Positions 7,697 to 18,348 of a DNA stretch of 37,284 bases are shown here, piece after piece. The stretch covers positions 1 to 37,284 of the forward strand of contig JAUSAX010000008.1 in NCBI GenBank assembly GCA_030652315.1, in the 5' to 3' direction. Source of the DNA: Afipia sp. (lineage in GTDB: Bacteria; Pseudomonadota; Alphaproteobacteria; Rhizobiales; Xanthobacteraceae). Position 1 is the stretch's first letter; each line of letters opens with the position of its first letter. The notes under the pieces were generated by a model that saw only the letters and a program-made list of their open reading frames with translations, searched no databases and was not told the origin of the DNA. The translations under genes and the position numbers were made by a program.

Positions 7697-8011
7697 TTAC
7701 TGCCCGGCCTTGATCTGGGCGGCGGCGACCGCCACCAGTTCGTCCATCTTGGCGCGGATTTCCTGCTCGGTGGCCTTGCCTGCGAGGTCCGTTGCGACCT
7801 TGCGTAGGACGTCGGCATCGCCGGCTTCCTCGAAATCGGCCGAAACCACTTCCTTGGCATAGGCTGCGGCTTCGTCGCCGGTTTTGCCCAGCTTTTCGGC
7901 GGCCCACAGGCCCAGCAGCTTGTTCCGGCGGGCTTCCGCCTTGAACTTCTGTTCCTCGTCGAGGGCGAACTTCTTCTCGAAGCCTTCCTGGCGCTTGTCA
8001 AAAGTCGACAT
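7697..8011 (-). CDS. F1-ATPase inhibitor subunit zeta (DUF1476)
   Basis: A 104-residue, highly charged, mostly helical cytoplasmic protein that matches the DUF1476 family along its whole length. It begins MSTFDKRQEGFEKKFALDEEQKFKAEARRNKLLGLWAAEKLG, where the N-terminal helix is the inhibitory region, and continues with VVSADFEEAGDADVLRKVATDL and TEQEIRAKMDELVAVAAAQI. In Paracoccus denitrificans this family is the zeta subunit, which inserts into F1 and blocks ATP hydrolysis; strength of inhibition varies among alphaproteobacteria. It is a lone gene ending at a shared terminator. The 281 bp to purC hold both divergent promoters. Confidence 0.92.
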   Translation of the reverse strand: MSTFDKRQEGFEKKFALDEEQKFKAEARRNKLLGLWAAEKLGKTGDEAAAYAKEVVSADFEEAGDADVLRKVATDLAGKATEQEIRAKMDELVAVAAAQIKAGQ

Positions 8012-8212
8012 ATATCTGTTCCGTAAGCTGAATCTGGGATTTGCCTGAACCGGCGGCGGAACCCAGCATATAGGGGTTGCGGACCCCGCAAAGCAACGTC
8101 CGAGAGGTCGCAGGAAGCGGGTAAAACGCCTTTCGTTGCGTTGTATCCGTCACATCAATCGGTTAGGTTGCCGATGAGTCTGGTTCGCGGTTTGTTTCAC
8201 GATTCCGGACTT

Positions 8213-8230
8213 CACGGCAGCTCCGCCGTG
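8213..8230. other. Small hairpin in the purC leader
   Basis: Inverted repeat CACGGC (8213-8218) and GCCGTG (8225-8230) with a six-base loop, 30-80 bases ahead of the possible purC starts. No T-run follows, so it is not an obvious terminator. A leader hairpin is possible; the function is not known. Confidence 0.3.
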
Positions 8231-8292
8231 GGTCGCGTAAATCACCCGGAGCACCCCACTTCATGGACTTCAACAACACACGGTACATCCCT

Positions 8293-9060
8293 ATGAGCCG
8301 TCGGCGTCGCATTTACGAAGGCAAGGGCAAGACCCTCTACGAAGGGCCTGAGCCTGGAACCCTGATTCAACATTTCAAGGACGACGCCACCGCGTTCAAT
8401 GCCAAGAAACATCAGGTCATTGAGGGCAAGGGTGTCCTCAACAACCGGATCTCGGAATATATTTTCCAGCATCTGAACGACATCGGCGTGCCGACCCATT
8501 TCATCAAGCGGCTCAACATGCGCGAGCAGTTGATCCGTGAGGTCGAGATCGTGCCGCTCGAGGTCGTGGTGCGCAACGTGGCGGCGGGTTCGCTGTCGCA
8601 GCGCCTCGGCATCGAGGAAGGCACACAGCTGCCGCGCTCGATCATCGAGTTCTATTACAAGAACGACCAGCTCGGCGATCCGATGGTCTCCGAAGAGCAC
8701 ATCACTGCGTTCGGCTGGGCGACGCCGCAGGAGATCGATGACATGATGGCGCTGGCCATCCGCGTCAACGACTTCCTCACCGGACTGTTTCTCGGCGTCG
8801 GCATCCGTCTTGTGGACTTCAAGATGGAATGCGGACGGCTGTTCGAGAACGACTTGATGCGCATCATCGTCGCCGATGAAATCTCGCCGGACTCGTGCCG
8901 GCTGTGGGACATCAAGTCGAACGAGAAGATGGACAAGGACCGCTTCCGCCGCGATCTCGGTGGGCTGCTTGAGGCCTACACCGAAGTTGCCAAGCGTCTC
9001 GGCATCCTGATCGAGAACGACCGTCCCGCGGGCTCCGGCCCGGTGCTGGTGAAGAGCTGA
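8293..9060 (+). CDS. purC: SAICAR synthetase
   Basis: Phosphoribosylaminoimidazole-succinocarboxamide synthase joins CAIR and aspartate using ATP, a middle step of purine synthesis. The 255-residue protein begins [18 protein letters not shown], as alphaproteobacterial homologues do. Family signatures are visible: the ATP-binding [11 protein letters not shown] strand, [29 protein letters not shown] and [15 protein letters not shown]. An in-frame ATG at 8263, with a GGAG 11 bases upstream, would add ten residues; the later start is preferred on family length, though its own ribosome-binding site is weak. It heads the closely spaced purC-purS-purQ group, with seven bases to purS. Confidence 0.96.
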   Translation: MSRRRRIYEGKGKTLYEGPEPGTLIQHFKDDATAFNAKKHQVIEGKGVLNNRISEYIFQHLNDIGVPTHFIKRLNMREQLIREVEIVPLEVVVRNVAAGSLSQRLGIEEGTQLPRSIIEFYYKNDQLGDPMVSEEHITAFGWATPQEIDDMMALAIRVNDFLTGLFLGVGIRLVDFKMECGRLFENDLMRIIVADEISPDSCRLWDIKSNEKMDKDRFRRDLGGLLEAYTEVAKRLGILIENDRPAGSGPVLVKS

Positions 9061-9067
9061 ATTCGAT

Positions 9068-9310
9068 ATGAAGGCGCGCATCACCGTCACATTGAAGAAC
9101 GGCATTCTCGACCCGCAGGGCAAGGCGATCGAAGGAGCGCTGAAATCGCTCGGCGTCGATGGCATCGCCAGCGTGCGGCAGGGCAAGGTGTTCGACATCG
9201 AACTCGCAGGCGCGGACAAGGCGAAGGCCGAAGCCGCGCTCAAGGAAGCAGCCGACAAGCTGCTCGCGAATACGGTGATCGAGAATTATCGCGTCGAGAT
9301 CTCGGGCTAG
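9068..9310 (+). CDS. purS: Phosphoribosylformylglycinamidine synthase subunit PurS
   Basis: A full-length 80-residue PurS, the small structural subunit that joins PurQ to the small form of PurL in the FGAM synthase complex. It shows the short beta-alpha-beta fold: [43 protein letters not shown] and ENYRVEI near the end. The DPQGKAIE motif is typical. It lies seven bases after purC and seven bases before purQ, so the three are probably one translationally coupled transcript. Confidence 0.96.
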   Translation: MKARITVTLKNGILDPQGKAIEGALKSLGVDGIASVRQGKVFDIELAGADKAKAEAALKEAADKLLANTVIENYRVEISG

Positions 9311-9317
9311 GCGACCG

Positions 9318-10019
9318 ATGAAATCAGCTGTTCTCGTCTTCCCCGGCATCAATCGCGAACGCGACATGGCGCGTGCGCTCAAGCTCGCGTCCGGCAACGA
9401 TTCCACGATGGTCTGGCACGCAGACACAGCGTTGCCCAAGGGCACGGATCTGGTGGTCGTGCCCGGTGGTTTCTCCTACGGCGACTATCTGCGCTGCGGA
9501 GCTATCGCGGCGCGTGCGCCGATCATGGATGCCGTCCGCGCCCATGCGGCCAATGGCGGCCTCGTGCTCGGCGTTTGCAACGGCTTCCAGATCCTCTGCG
9601 AGTCGGGCCTGCTGCCCGGCGTGCTGATGCGAAACGCGCAGCTCAAGTTCATCTGCCGCGACGTGCATCTGCGCGTCGAGCGCTCCGATACGGCTTTTAC
9701 ACGCGGCTACAACGCCGGACAGGTGATCCGCGTGCCGGTGGCGCACGGCGAAGGCAACTACGCCGCCGACGAAGACACCATTCGCCGGCTCGAAGGCGAG
9801 GGCCGGGTGCTCTATCGCTACTGCTCGCCCAACGGCGAAGTTGGCGACACGCACAATATCAACGGCGCAGCGGCCTCGATTGCGGGCATCGTCAGCGACA
9901 AGGGCAACGTGCTCGGCATGATGCCGCATCCGGAAAACCACGTCGAAGACATCATGGGCTGCACCGACGGCCGCGGCTTGTTCGCCGGCCTCGTAGCGCA
10001 TCTGGAGAGCGCGGCTTAA
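9318..10019 (+). CDS. purQ: FGAM synthase glutaminase subunit PurQ
   Basis: A 233-residue class I glutamine amidotransferase that supplies ammonia to PurL for conversion of FGAR to FGAM. It starts [18 protein letters not shown], carries the nucleophile motif [11 protein letters not shown] (Cys of the triad) after [12 protein letters not shown], and closes with the His/Glu motif [12 protein letters not shown]. All catalytic elements are present. It ends the purC-purS-purQ group and converges with a thioesterase gene that ends 17 bases further on, so purL is not directly adjacent. Confidence 0.97.
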   Translation: MKSAVLVFPGINRERDMARALKLASGNDSTMVWHADTALPKGTDLVVVPGGFSYGDYLRCGAIAARAPIMDAVRAHAANGGLVLGVCNGFQILCESGLLPGVLMRNAQLKFICRDVHLRVERSDTAFTRGYNAGQVIRVPVAHGEGNYAADEDTIRRLEGEGRVLYRYCSPNGEVGDTHNINGAAASIAGIVSDKGNVLGMMPHPENHVEDIMGCTDGRGLFAGLVAHLESAA

Positions 10020-10036
10020 TTCCGCGCCCTTGAGCC

Positions 10037-10498
10037 CTAGACCTTCTTCTTCATCCGCTTGATCGTGCCGGAGAACGTGAACAGCGGCCGATCACCCGTG
10101 ACCAGCGTGCCGCGCAGGAAGATCAGAGAACCGCCCGCGCGGGTAATGCCGCCAACGGCCTCGATCAGATCGCCTTCCTTGGCGGCGTCCAGAAACTCAC
10201 ATGCGAACGCTACCGTGACTGCCGGGGCCTCGAGCTCGCGGGCGGCGAAGGCGAACAGGCAGTAGTCGGCGAACGTCATGTAGCAGCCGCCATGGACGTT
10301 GCGCATGCCGTTGAGGTGCTTCTTCTCGACCCGAAACGCGCAGCGAACGGTCCCGTCGTCCTCGAAGCGGTGCCAGAACGGCCCGTTGTTGGATTCGAAG
10401 CTGTCGCGGCTCCAGGTTCGCCATCCGGCGAACTCGCCTTCGGTCCCGATCAGAAGGTCGGGGCGGGGGCGTGGGGTCTTCTGTACAATGTCGTCCAA
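10037..10498 (-). CDS. PaaI-type hot-dog thioesterase
   Basis: A 153-residue single hot-dog-domain protein of the PaaI/acyl-CoA thioesterase group. The signature HLNGMRNVHGGCYMTFADYCLFAFA contains the HGG motif and, on the following helix, the acidic residue expected in this family (TFADY). Strands AVTVAFACEFLDAAKEGDLIEAVGGI and GGSLIFLRGTLVTGDRPLFTFSGTIKRM complete the fold. Predicted to hydrolyse a medium-chain or aromatic acyl-CoA; the true substrate is unknown. It is inverted between purQ and purL, breaking what would otherwise be one purine operon, and its promoter faces that of purL across about 230 bp. Confidence 0.88.
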   Translation of the reverse strand: MDDIVQKTPRPRPDLLIGTEGEFAGWRTWSRDSFESNNGPFWHRFEDDGTVRCAFRVEKKHLNGMRNVHGGCYMTFADYCLFAFAARELEAPAVTVAFACEFLDAAKEGDLIEAVGGITRAGGSLIFLRGTLVTGDRPLFTFSGTIKRMKKKV

Positions 10499-10568
10499 GA
10501 TACCAGGATCCTTGAAAAAGAGGCCATGAGAGCCGTGCCGGGCCTCTCTTAGAGCCTCATGGGGCCGG

Positions 10569-10588
10569 CCCGCAACCGGGGGTTTTTT
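10569..10588 (+). terminator. GC hairpin with T6 run ahead of purL
   Basis: A short GC-rich hairpin, CCCG-CAAC-CGGG (10569-10580), is followed by GG and six T (10583-10588), about 145 bases ahead of the purL start. On the plus strand this looks like a weak intrinsic terminator. It could stop transcription coming through from purQ or act as a purL leader attenuator. The stem is short, so this is tentative. Confidence 0.35.
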
Positions 10589-10732
10589 AGCCGGGATTTC
10601 TCCCTATCTGATGCTTGCCGCAGGCCGGGCTGCCGTGCACAAAGAAGCCCGGAATCACGCCCATTCCGCCTTATCCGACCCCTCTGGCTGCCCGGAGGGA
10701 TGCCGAAGCATTTGACCCGGAGCGACGTCACC

Positions 10733-12946
<2,214 letters not shown>

Positions 12947-12960
12947 GCGCGCCGCAGCGG

Positions 12961-13899
12961 CTACTTTCGATTCTGGCGAGTCCGCCGTCGCGGCGCGTCC
13001 TGGCGCGACGCCAAGAATGCGTTCGCCACATCGACGAAACGCGCCACCAGCGGCGACAGATTGTCCTTGCGCCAGACGAGCGAGATATCGAGTGTCGCGG
13101 TCGCGTCTTCGATCTCCAGCGGCGCAATCCCCGGCGGCAGGGTCGGGATGAACGATGCATCTAGAATCGTGCAGCCAAAACCTGATCGCACCAGTTGCAG
13201 CAGCACGGGCACGTCATCGGCTTCCTCGGCAATCGTCAGGGAGAGCCCGCGCTCCGTCATCAGCCCGTTGATGAGTGCACGGAAGCCGCGCCATCGCCGG
13301 GCGCTGCCGATCACCAGCGGAGCGGTGGACAGGGTTCGCAGCGAGATTACATCATTTTCCGCCCAGGCATGGCTTGTGGGAACCAGCGCGACCAGCCGTT
13401 CGCGCGAGATGGGAATTGTCTGCTGCGGCGGCACGACGACGTTCGACATCATGAACCCGAGATCGAGCGTGCCCTCGTCGAATGCCGCAGCTTGTTCAGA
13501 TGAGGCGAGCAGGCGCAGGCCGACCTGTGCCTGTGGGTGGCGCTTCCGGAATTCGATGATGATGTCGGACATCGGGCCGGTCGCGGCAAATGTCGAATAG
13601 CCGACGCTGACTGTACCGCTGAGGCCCTGTGCAACGCGTTCCGCGTGCACTGTGGCGCGCGCGAGGCGCTGCATGGCGTCAGCGCTTTCGCGGTAAAGCA
13701 CCTCGCCGGCGGGCGTCAGCATCACCCGGCGGGTCGATCGTTCGAAAAGCGTGAAGCCGAGGTGGAGTTCAAGATCCCGGATGCTGCGGCTGAGCGCCGG
13801 CTGGGCGATGCCGAGCTTCTCGGCGGCCTTGCGGAAGCTCAGCGTCTCACCGACGGCGAGAAAGTAAGGGATTTTGGCTGGAAGCAGGGGACGGACCAT
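12961..13899 (-). CDS. LysR-family transcriptional regulator
   Basis: A 312-residue LysR-type regulator. The N-terminal winged helix-turn-helix is clear: IPYFLAVGETLSFRKAAEKLGIAQPALSRSIRDLELHLGFTLFERSTRRVMLTPAGEVLY, followed by a helical linker and an inducer-binding domain (GTVSVGYSTFAATGPMSDIIIEFRKRHPQAQVGLRLL, DLGFMMSNVVVPPQQTIPISRERLVALVP). It is divergent from the gamma-glutamyltransferase gene across 189 bp that contain inverted repeats, the usual layout for a LysR regulator controlling its neighbour. The inducer is unknown; a gamma-glutamyl compound or its product is a reasonable guess from context. Confidence 0.92.
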   Translation of the reverse strand: MVRPLLPAKIPYFLAVGETLSFRKAAEKLGIAQPALSRSIRDLELHLGFTLFERSTRRVMLTPAGEVLYRESADAMQRLARATVHAERVAQGLSGTVSVGYSTFAATGPMSDIIIEFRKRHPQAQVGLRLLASSEQAAAFDEGTLDLGFMMSNVVVPPQQTIPISRERLVALVPTSHAWAENDVISLRTLSTAPLVIGSARRWRGFRALINGLMTERGLSLTIAEEADDVPVLLQLVRSGFGCTILDASFIPTLPPGIAPLEIEDATATLDISLVWRKDNLSPLVARFVDVANAFLASRQDAPRRRTRQNRK

Positions 13900-13933
13900 C
13901 GCGCAACGGCCGCGAAGGCGGCCTTTCCTTTGT

Positions 13934-13986
13934 TACCAATAAAGCATCAATCGAGGCATCATTGGTATTGGACAGGCATGAATGCC
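13934..13986. promoter_or_regulatory. Candidate LysR operator region
   Basis: Between lysR and the gamma-glutamyltransferase gene lie a perfect 7-bp inverted repeat, TACCAAT (13934-13940) and ATTGGTA (13961-13967), spaced by 20 bases, and a 12-bp palindrome-like GGCAT-GA-ATGCC (13975-13986). Either could be the binding site of the divergent LysR regulator. Assignment is by position and symmetry only. Confidence 0.45.
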
Positions 13987-14088
13987 CTCTGTCAAATCGC
14001 GCCATTGCTCCCTTGAAAGAACGCGGTGTTTCGGCCGCCTTTTTGCGCGGGTGCATGGTGTAGCCACAAGACATCTGACGGAGAGAGC

Positions 14089-15702
14089 ATGCCGAAAGGG
14101 AAGGCGATGATCGTCGCGGCGCAGGCCGAAGCGGCGGAGGCCGGTGCGGACGTGTTGCGGGCGGGCGGAAACGCCATCGACGCAGCGATCGCCTGTGCGC
14201 TGGTTCAGGGCGTCATCGACCCGCTAATGACCGGCATCGCGGGCTTCGGCAGCGCCGGCATCTATTTTCCCGGACAGGGCTTCCATCAGTATCTCGATTT
14301 CCATGCGCCGGCGCCTGCTGCTGCGCGTCCCGACATGTGGGCCGACCTGATCGAGGGTGAAGCGCGCGACGGTTATGGCTTCATCCTGCGCGGCAAGGTG
14401 AACGATCTCGGCTATCAGTCGGTCTGCGTGCCGGCTTCGCTGAAGGCTTATTACGAGGCGCATTCCAGATTCGGCGTGCTGCCGTGGCGGGACATTGTCG
14501 CGCCGGCGATTGCATGGGCGGAGCGCGGCTGGATGGTGCGGCCGCACGTCGAATATTTCTGGTCCGATCCCGGCCTGATGGACCGTGCTTCGGGAATCGA
14601 TCGGCTCTCGTTTACAGCTTCCGGCCGCAAGCTCTATTGCCGCGAGGACGGCACATACAAGCGCGTCGGCGACGTCGTTCACAACCCGGACTACGCGCAG
14701 ACGCTGCGCATGATCGCCGAGGGCGGTTCCGACGTCTTCTATCGCGGCGAACTGGCACAGCGCATCGCCGCGGACATGAAGGCAAATGGCGGCCTCATCA
14801 CCGCTGAAGATCTTGCAAACTACCAGCCGCAATGGCGGGAGCCACTGCGCGGCAACTATCGCGGCTATGAAGTCACCACCAACAACCCGCCCGGCGGCGG
14901 CATCATGCTGATCGAGATGCTCAACATTCTCGAGCATTTCGATCTTTCCGGCATCGGGCATAACACCGCCGAATATCTGCGGGTGGTGTGCGAGGCGATG
15001 AAGCGCTCGACCGCCGACAAGGATCGTTCGATCGGCGATCCGGCCTTTCTCGATGTGCCCGTCCAGAAGCTGACGTCGAAGGATTATGCCGCTGCGATGG
15101 CCAGCGAAATCAAGTCGCACGTCAAAGGCGACGTGCCGCGGTTCAACTCGGGCATGCCATCGAAGGACACCACCCACGTGTCGGTGGTCGACCGGGATGG
15201 CAACTGCGTGACGATGACCCATTCGCTCGGCATGCCGTCCGGTGTCATTACCGAAGGGCTTGGCTTCTTCTACAATGGCTGCATGGGCGTGTTCGATCCG
15301 CGGCCGGGCCGCGCCGGCTCAATCGCGCCGGGCAAGGCGCGCTTCACGTCGGTGGTCCCGTCGATCATTTTCCGCGATAAGAAGCCTTATCTGGTGATCG
15401 GCGCGCCCGGTGCGACGCAGATCGCCATGGGTGTGCTGCAGGCCATTCTCAACGTCATCGATTTCGGCATGACCATGACCGAAGCAGTCAGTGCGCCGCG
15501 CTTTTCCGCGACCAGCAACGCCATCGACGTTACCAATCGCATCGTACACGGCGTTACCAACGAACTTGAAGCCGACGGCTACCAGGTGATCCGCAGCCCT
15601 TACACGTTCGGCTTCGCAGCCGTGCACGGCATTCGGATCGACGGTGACAAGCTCGACGGCGGCGCCGACCCCGGCCATGACGGCATCGCGCTGCCGGTCT
15701 GA
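14089..15702 (+). CDS. Gamma-glutamyltransferase family protein
   Basis: A 537-residue Ntn-hydrolase of the gamma-glutamyltranspeptidase family, which cleaves or transfers gamma-glutamyl groups (glutathione and related amides). Seen: AEAGADVLRAGGNAIDAAIACALVQGVIDP near the N-terminus, NNPPGGGIMLIEMLNIL, and the processing site DTTHVSVVDRDGNCVTMTHSLG, where the first Thr of TTH (about residue 361) is the expected self-cleavage point and nucleophile. No signal peptide is evident, unlike periplasmic Ggt, so it may be cytoplasmic and act on other amides. The ATG at 14089 follows a GGAGAG ribosome-binding site; an earlier in-frame start at 14026 is rejected. It is followed 37 bases later by a binding-protein gene. 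Confidence 0.9.
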   Translation: MPKGKAMIVAAQAEAAEAGADVLRAGGNAIDAAIACALVQGVIDPLMTGIAGFGSAGIYFPGQGFHQYLDFHAPAPAAARPDMWADLIEGEARDGYGFILRGKVNDLGYQSVCVPASLKAYYEAHSRFGVLPWRDIVAPAIAWAERGWMVRPHVEYFWSDPGLMDRASGIDRLSFTASGRKLYCREDGTYKRVGDVVHNPDYAQTLRMIAEGGSDVFYRGELAQRIAADMKANGGLITAEDLANYQPQWREPLRGNYRGYEVTTNNPPGGGIMLIEMLNILEHFDLSGIGHNTAEYLRVVCEAMKRSTADKDRSIGDPAFLDVPVQKLTSKDYAAAMASEIKSHVKGDVPRFNSGMPSKDTTHVSVVDRDGNCVTMTHSLGMPSGVITEGLGFFYNGCMGVFDPRPGRAGSIAPGKARFTSVVPSIIFRDKKPYLVIGAPGATQIAMGVLQAILNVIDFGMTMTEAVSAPRFSATSNAIDVTNRIVHGVTNELEADGYQVIRSPYTFGFAAVHGIRIDGDKLDGGADPGHDGIALPV

Positions 15703-15739
15703 AGCCGAACAACAGGACATAGAGAGAGGAAGAGTTATC

Positions 15740-16951
15740 GTGAGAACAACCAGGATCGGACTGACGGTTGCGGCCATGCTGATGGCATCTAGTGCTGTGC
15801 AGGCGCAGGTGTCTGACGACGCCGTCAAGATCGGCGTGCTGACCGACCACTCGGGCGGCTTCGCCTATCTCGTCGGCAAGCACTCCGTCGAAGCGACGCA
15901 GATGGCGGTCGATGATTTCGGCGGCAAGGTGCTGGGCAAGCCGATCAGCGTGATTACTGCCGATCATCAGAACAAGGCGGACATTGCCTCCGCGCTTAGC
16001 CGCAAATGGTTCGAGACCGAGGGCGTGGACACCATCACCGACGTTGCGGGCTCTGCAGTTGCCCTTGCTACTCAGGAAATCGCGCGGCCTCGCGGCAAGG
16101 TGCTGCTGATTTCTGGCGCCGCGACCACTGAACTGACGGGCAAGGCCTGTTCGGCAACGACATCGCAATGGAGCTATGACACCTACGCGTTCGCCAAGGG
16201 AACGGCGAGCCAGGTCACCAAGCAGGGCGGCGACAGCTGGTATTTCGTGACCAGCGACTACGCCTTCGGTCATTCGCTCCAGCGTGACGCCAGTCACTTC
16301 GTCACCGAAAGCGGCGGCAAGGTGCTCGGCAGCGTGCGCTTTCCGTTCGGCTCGCCGGACTTCTCGTCCTTCCTGCTTCAGGCGCAGGCGTCCAAGGCCA
16401 AGGTGATCGGCCTCGCGATGTCTGGTGCGGATCTTCTAAGCGCCATCAAGCAGGCGCGTGAGTTCGGCATCGTGCAGTCCGGGCAGAGCCTCGCCAGTCT
16501 CGTCGTTTATATCAACGATATCGAAGGCGTTGGTCTGAACATCGCGGAGGGCCTGACGCTCACGACCTCCTTCTACTGGGACGCCAACGACGAAACACGC
16601 GCCTGGGCGAAGCGGTTCATGGAGCGCTCGGGTGGTTTCATTCCCAACCTGATCACCGCGGGAACCTACGCGTCCGTGCTTCACTATCTGAAGGCGGTTG
16701 AGGCTGCCGGGACGGATGAAGGCAAGGCGGTGGCCGCGAAAATGAAAGAATTGCCGGTCAACGACTTCTACAACAAGAACGTCCAGATCCGGCAGGACGG
16801 CCGCGTCATGCACAAGACCTTCCTGATGAAGGTCAAGTCACCGGCGGATTCGAAATATCGCGGCGACTTTTATCAGCAGCTGGCCGAAATGTCCGGCGAG
16901 CAGTCGTTCAAGCCACTGGCCGAGAGCGAATGTCCGCTGGTTAAAAAGTAG
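15740..16951 (+). CDS. ABC transporter substrate-binding protein (branched-chain amino acid/amide type)
   Basis: A 403-residue periplasmic binding protein of the LivJ/LivK-UrtA type (peripla_BP_6). The GTG start at 15740 follows a GAGGAAG ribosome-binding site and gives a signal peptide, MRTTRIGLTVAAMLMASSAVQA, then the first lobe VKIGVLTDHSGGFAYLVGKHSVEATQMAVDDFGG and the family's SALSRKW, SYDTYAFAKG and DYAFGHSL stretches. No permease or ATPase gene follows, only a terminator. It probably forms one transcript with the gamma-glutamyltransferase under the LysR regulator, and may deliver a substrate or product of that enzyme; the ligand is not known. Confidence 0.9.
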   Translation: MRTTRIGLTVAAMLMASSAVQAQVSDDAVKIGVLTDHSGGFAYLVGKHSVEATQMAVDDFGGKVLGKPISVITADHQNKADIASALSRKWFETEGVDTITDVAGSAVALATQEIARPRGKVLLISGAATTELTGKACSATTSQWSYDTYAFAKGTASQVTKQGGDSWYFVTSDYAFGHSLQRDASHFVTESGGKVLGSVRFPFGSPDFSSFLLQAQASKAKVIGLAMSGADLLSAIKQAREFGIVQSGQSLASLVVYINDIEGVGLNIAEGLTLTTSFYWDANDETRAWAKRFMERSGGFIPNLITAGTYASVLHYLKAVEAAGTDEGKAVAAKMKELPVNDFYNKNVQIRQDGRVMHKTFLMKVKSPADSKYRGDFYQQLAEMSGEQSFKPLAESECPLVKK

Positions 16952-16971
16952 AAACGAAAGCATCCCAACTT

Positions 16972-16996
16972 CGCCCGCCGGTCACTCCGGCGGGCG
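16972..16996 (+). terminator. Intrinsic terminator after the binding-protein gene
   Basis: Stem CGCCCGCCGG (16972-16981) and CCGGCGGGCG (16987-16996) with loop TCACT, followed by TTTTCGTT. A textbook rho-independent terminator about 20 bases after the stop codon at 16951. Confidence 0.92.
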
Positions 16997-17080
16997 TTTT
17001 CGTTGAGCGGTCCCGATGAGCCTGGGTCGCGGTGGCATCACTCAAGGTATAAGTCGCATGGCAGTGAAGCGCTGGAACAG

Positions 17081-17106
17081 AAAACCGCAGGCTCGCCTGC
17101 GGTTTT
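17081..17106 (-). terminator. Terminator of the small secreted-protein gene
   Basis: Perfect 12-bp inverted repeat, AAAACCGCAGGC (17081-17092) and GCCTGCGGTTTT (17095-17106), 26 bases past the stop codon of the minus-strand gene at 17133. The A/T ends make it usable in either direction. Confidence 0.85.
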
Positions 17107-17132
17107 CTTAATGCTGACTGCGATTTGCAGGA

Positions 17133-17453
17133 TTACCAGCGGTCGCGTCCGACGCCTATGCTGACGCCGACACCGGGCGCACCGTATACGCCGACGCTCG
17201 GACCTTCATTGTAGTAACCACGCTCCCTGTATTGGCGTCGCGGAGCGTAAGCATACGAGTCGTCCTGAACAACGACGCGGCGTGCGCCACGGGTCCGATA
17301 GCATCGGCCGTTTTCGTCACACACCATGCGGACATGCTCGATGTCTGATCCGGTTTTCACACCCGAAATGCCATTCGTCATTGGCGCTGCGATCGCGCCA
17401 CCGGCAAAAAGAGCGCCTGCACCAGCTAAAAGCGCTATCGTGAAATGTCTCAT
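17133..17453 (-). CDS. Small secreted protein, unknown function
   Basis: A 106-residue protein that I do not recognise as a named family. It has a signal peptide (MRHFTIALLAGAGALFAGGAIA, cleavage near AAP), an AGGAGG ribosome-binding site seven bases before the ATG, and its own terminator, so it is almost certainly real. The mature part has two closely spaced Cys (VCDENGRCYRTRGARR), then an Arg/Tyr-rich stretch (YAPRRQYRERGYYNEG) and a Gly/Val-rich tail (VGVYGAPGVGVSIGVGRDRW). The pattern recalls small periplasmic or surface proteins frequent in Bradyrhizobium relatives. A longer frame from 17558 is rejected. Confidence 0.75.
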   Translation of the reverse strand: MRHFTIALLAGAGALFAGGAIAAPMTNGISGVKTGSDIEHVRMVCDENGRCYRTRGARRVVVQDDSYAYAPRRQYRERGYYNEGPSVGVYGAPGVGVSIGVGRDRW

Positions 17454-17582
17454 CGTAAGCCTCCTGTGCGGCAAAGGTACCGTTGGGGAGGCAACAGAAG
17501 GGGCAGACGGTTGTTCCATGTGATTCTGTGCGTGGCACAGCCGTTGATCGAGGCACACGCATAGCGGATGTCGTGAGATAAG

Positions 17583-17951
17583 TTACAGTTCCTCGATGGT
17601 GACCTTGTTCGGATAGAACGCCAGATGACCGGCGATCTCCTTCACCGAGTCGTAGGGCGTCTCGTAGGTCCAGATGGCGTTCTCCAGCGTCTTGCCGCCG
17701 GAAACGATGCTGAAATAGCTCGCGTCGCCCTTGTAGGGGCAATAGGTGCTGTGCTCGGTGCGTTTCAGCTTGGCAGGATCGGCGTCCTCGCGCGGGATGT
17801 ACTGAACCGGCGGGTAGCTCGCTTCCTTGAGCGTCAAGGCACGGCTGGTTTCGGCGATGACGTCGCCGCCGACGCTGACCCGGACCCGTTTGGGGTTCAG
17901 GGTAACCGTAATCGGGTGGTCCGGGCCTGGAATTCTCATGCGAACATTCAT
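17583..17951 (-). CDS. DUF427 domain-containing protein
   Basis: A 122-residue protein made of a single DUF427 domain, a small beta-rich fold of unknown biochemical function found across bacteria and fungi. The hallmark is TYCPYKGDASYFSI, preceded by PPVQYIPREDADPAKLKRTEHS and followed by WTYETPYDSVKEIAGHLAFYPNKV. The ATG at 17951 has an AGGGAG ribosome-binding site; a longer frame to 18023 lacks one. It is divergent from bolA across 143 bp. No operon partner is evident. Confidence 0.88.
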   Translation of the reverse strand: MNVRMRIPGPDHPITVTLNPKRVRVSVGGDVIAETSRALTLKEASYPPVQYIPREDADPAKLKRTEHSTYCPYKGDASYFSIVSGGKTLENAIWTYETPYDSVKEIAGHLAFYPNKVTIEEL

Positions 17952-18094
17952 GACGGGCTCCCTGTTGAGGTCACAATATAGGAGCGATCCTGCGCAATGC
18001 TCGCGTGACGGCGCAGGCTGCACGGGCTAGAATCAGTCATATTTCGGTGTATTGCCGGGGCCGGAAACGGCTCAAGATCAGGAGATTCAAAGAT

Positions 18095-18331
18095 ATGCCA
18101 ATGGACGCGCGGGACATCGAAACGATGATCAAGGCTGCGTTGCCCGACGCGAAGGTGGAAATCCGCGACCTCGCGGGTGACGGCGATCACTACGCCGCCA
18201 CCGTCATCTCCGAAGCCTTTCGCGGGAAATCGCGCGTGCAGCAGCACCAGATCGTCTATCAGTCGTTGAAAGGGCAGATGGGCGGCGTGCTGCATGCGCT
18301 GGCGCTGCAAACGGGCGTGCCTGACGCCTGA
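18095..18331 (+). CDS. BolA/IbaG-family protein
   Basis: A 78-residue BolA-family protein. Such proteins bind [2Fe-2S] clusters together with CGFS monothiol glutaredoxins and take part in iron-sulfur handling and iron sensing. The fold is visible as the N-terminal helix (DIETMIKAALPDAKVEIRDLAGDGDHYAATVISEAFRGKS) and the family helix-turn motif (RVQQHQIVYQSLKG), with the conserved His pair (DHY and QHQ). Its expected partner, a CGFS glutaredoxin, is encoded about 3.9 kb downstream at 22187, with three unrelated genes between. The ATG at 18095 is preceded by a weak AGGAG-like stretch. Confidence 0.92.
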   Translation: MPMDARDIETMIKAALPDAKVEIRDLAGDGDHYAATVISEAFRGKSRVQQHQIVYQSLKGQMGGVLHALALQTGVPDA

Positions 18332-18348
18332 CCGTCGGGACGGGGGCA

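Noticed and set aside
8012..8292. Purine (guanine/PreQ1-type) riboswitch ahead of purC
   Set aside because: Only one small hairpin is visible; none of the conserved junction sequences of known purine-related riboswitches is present.
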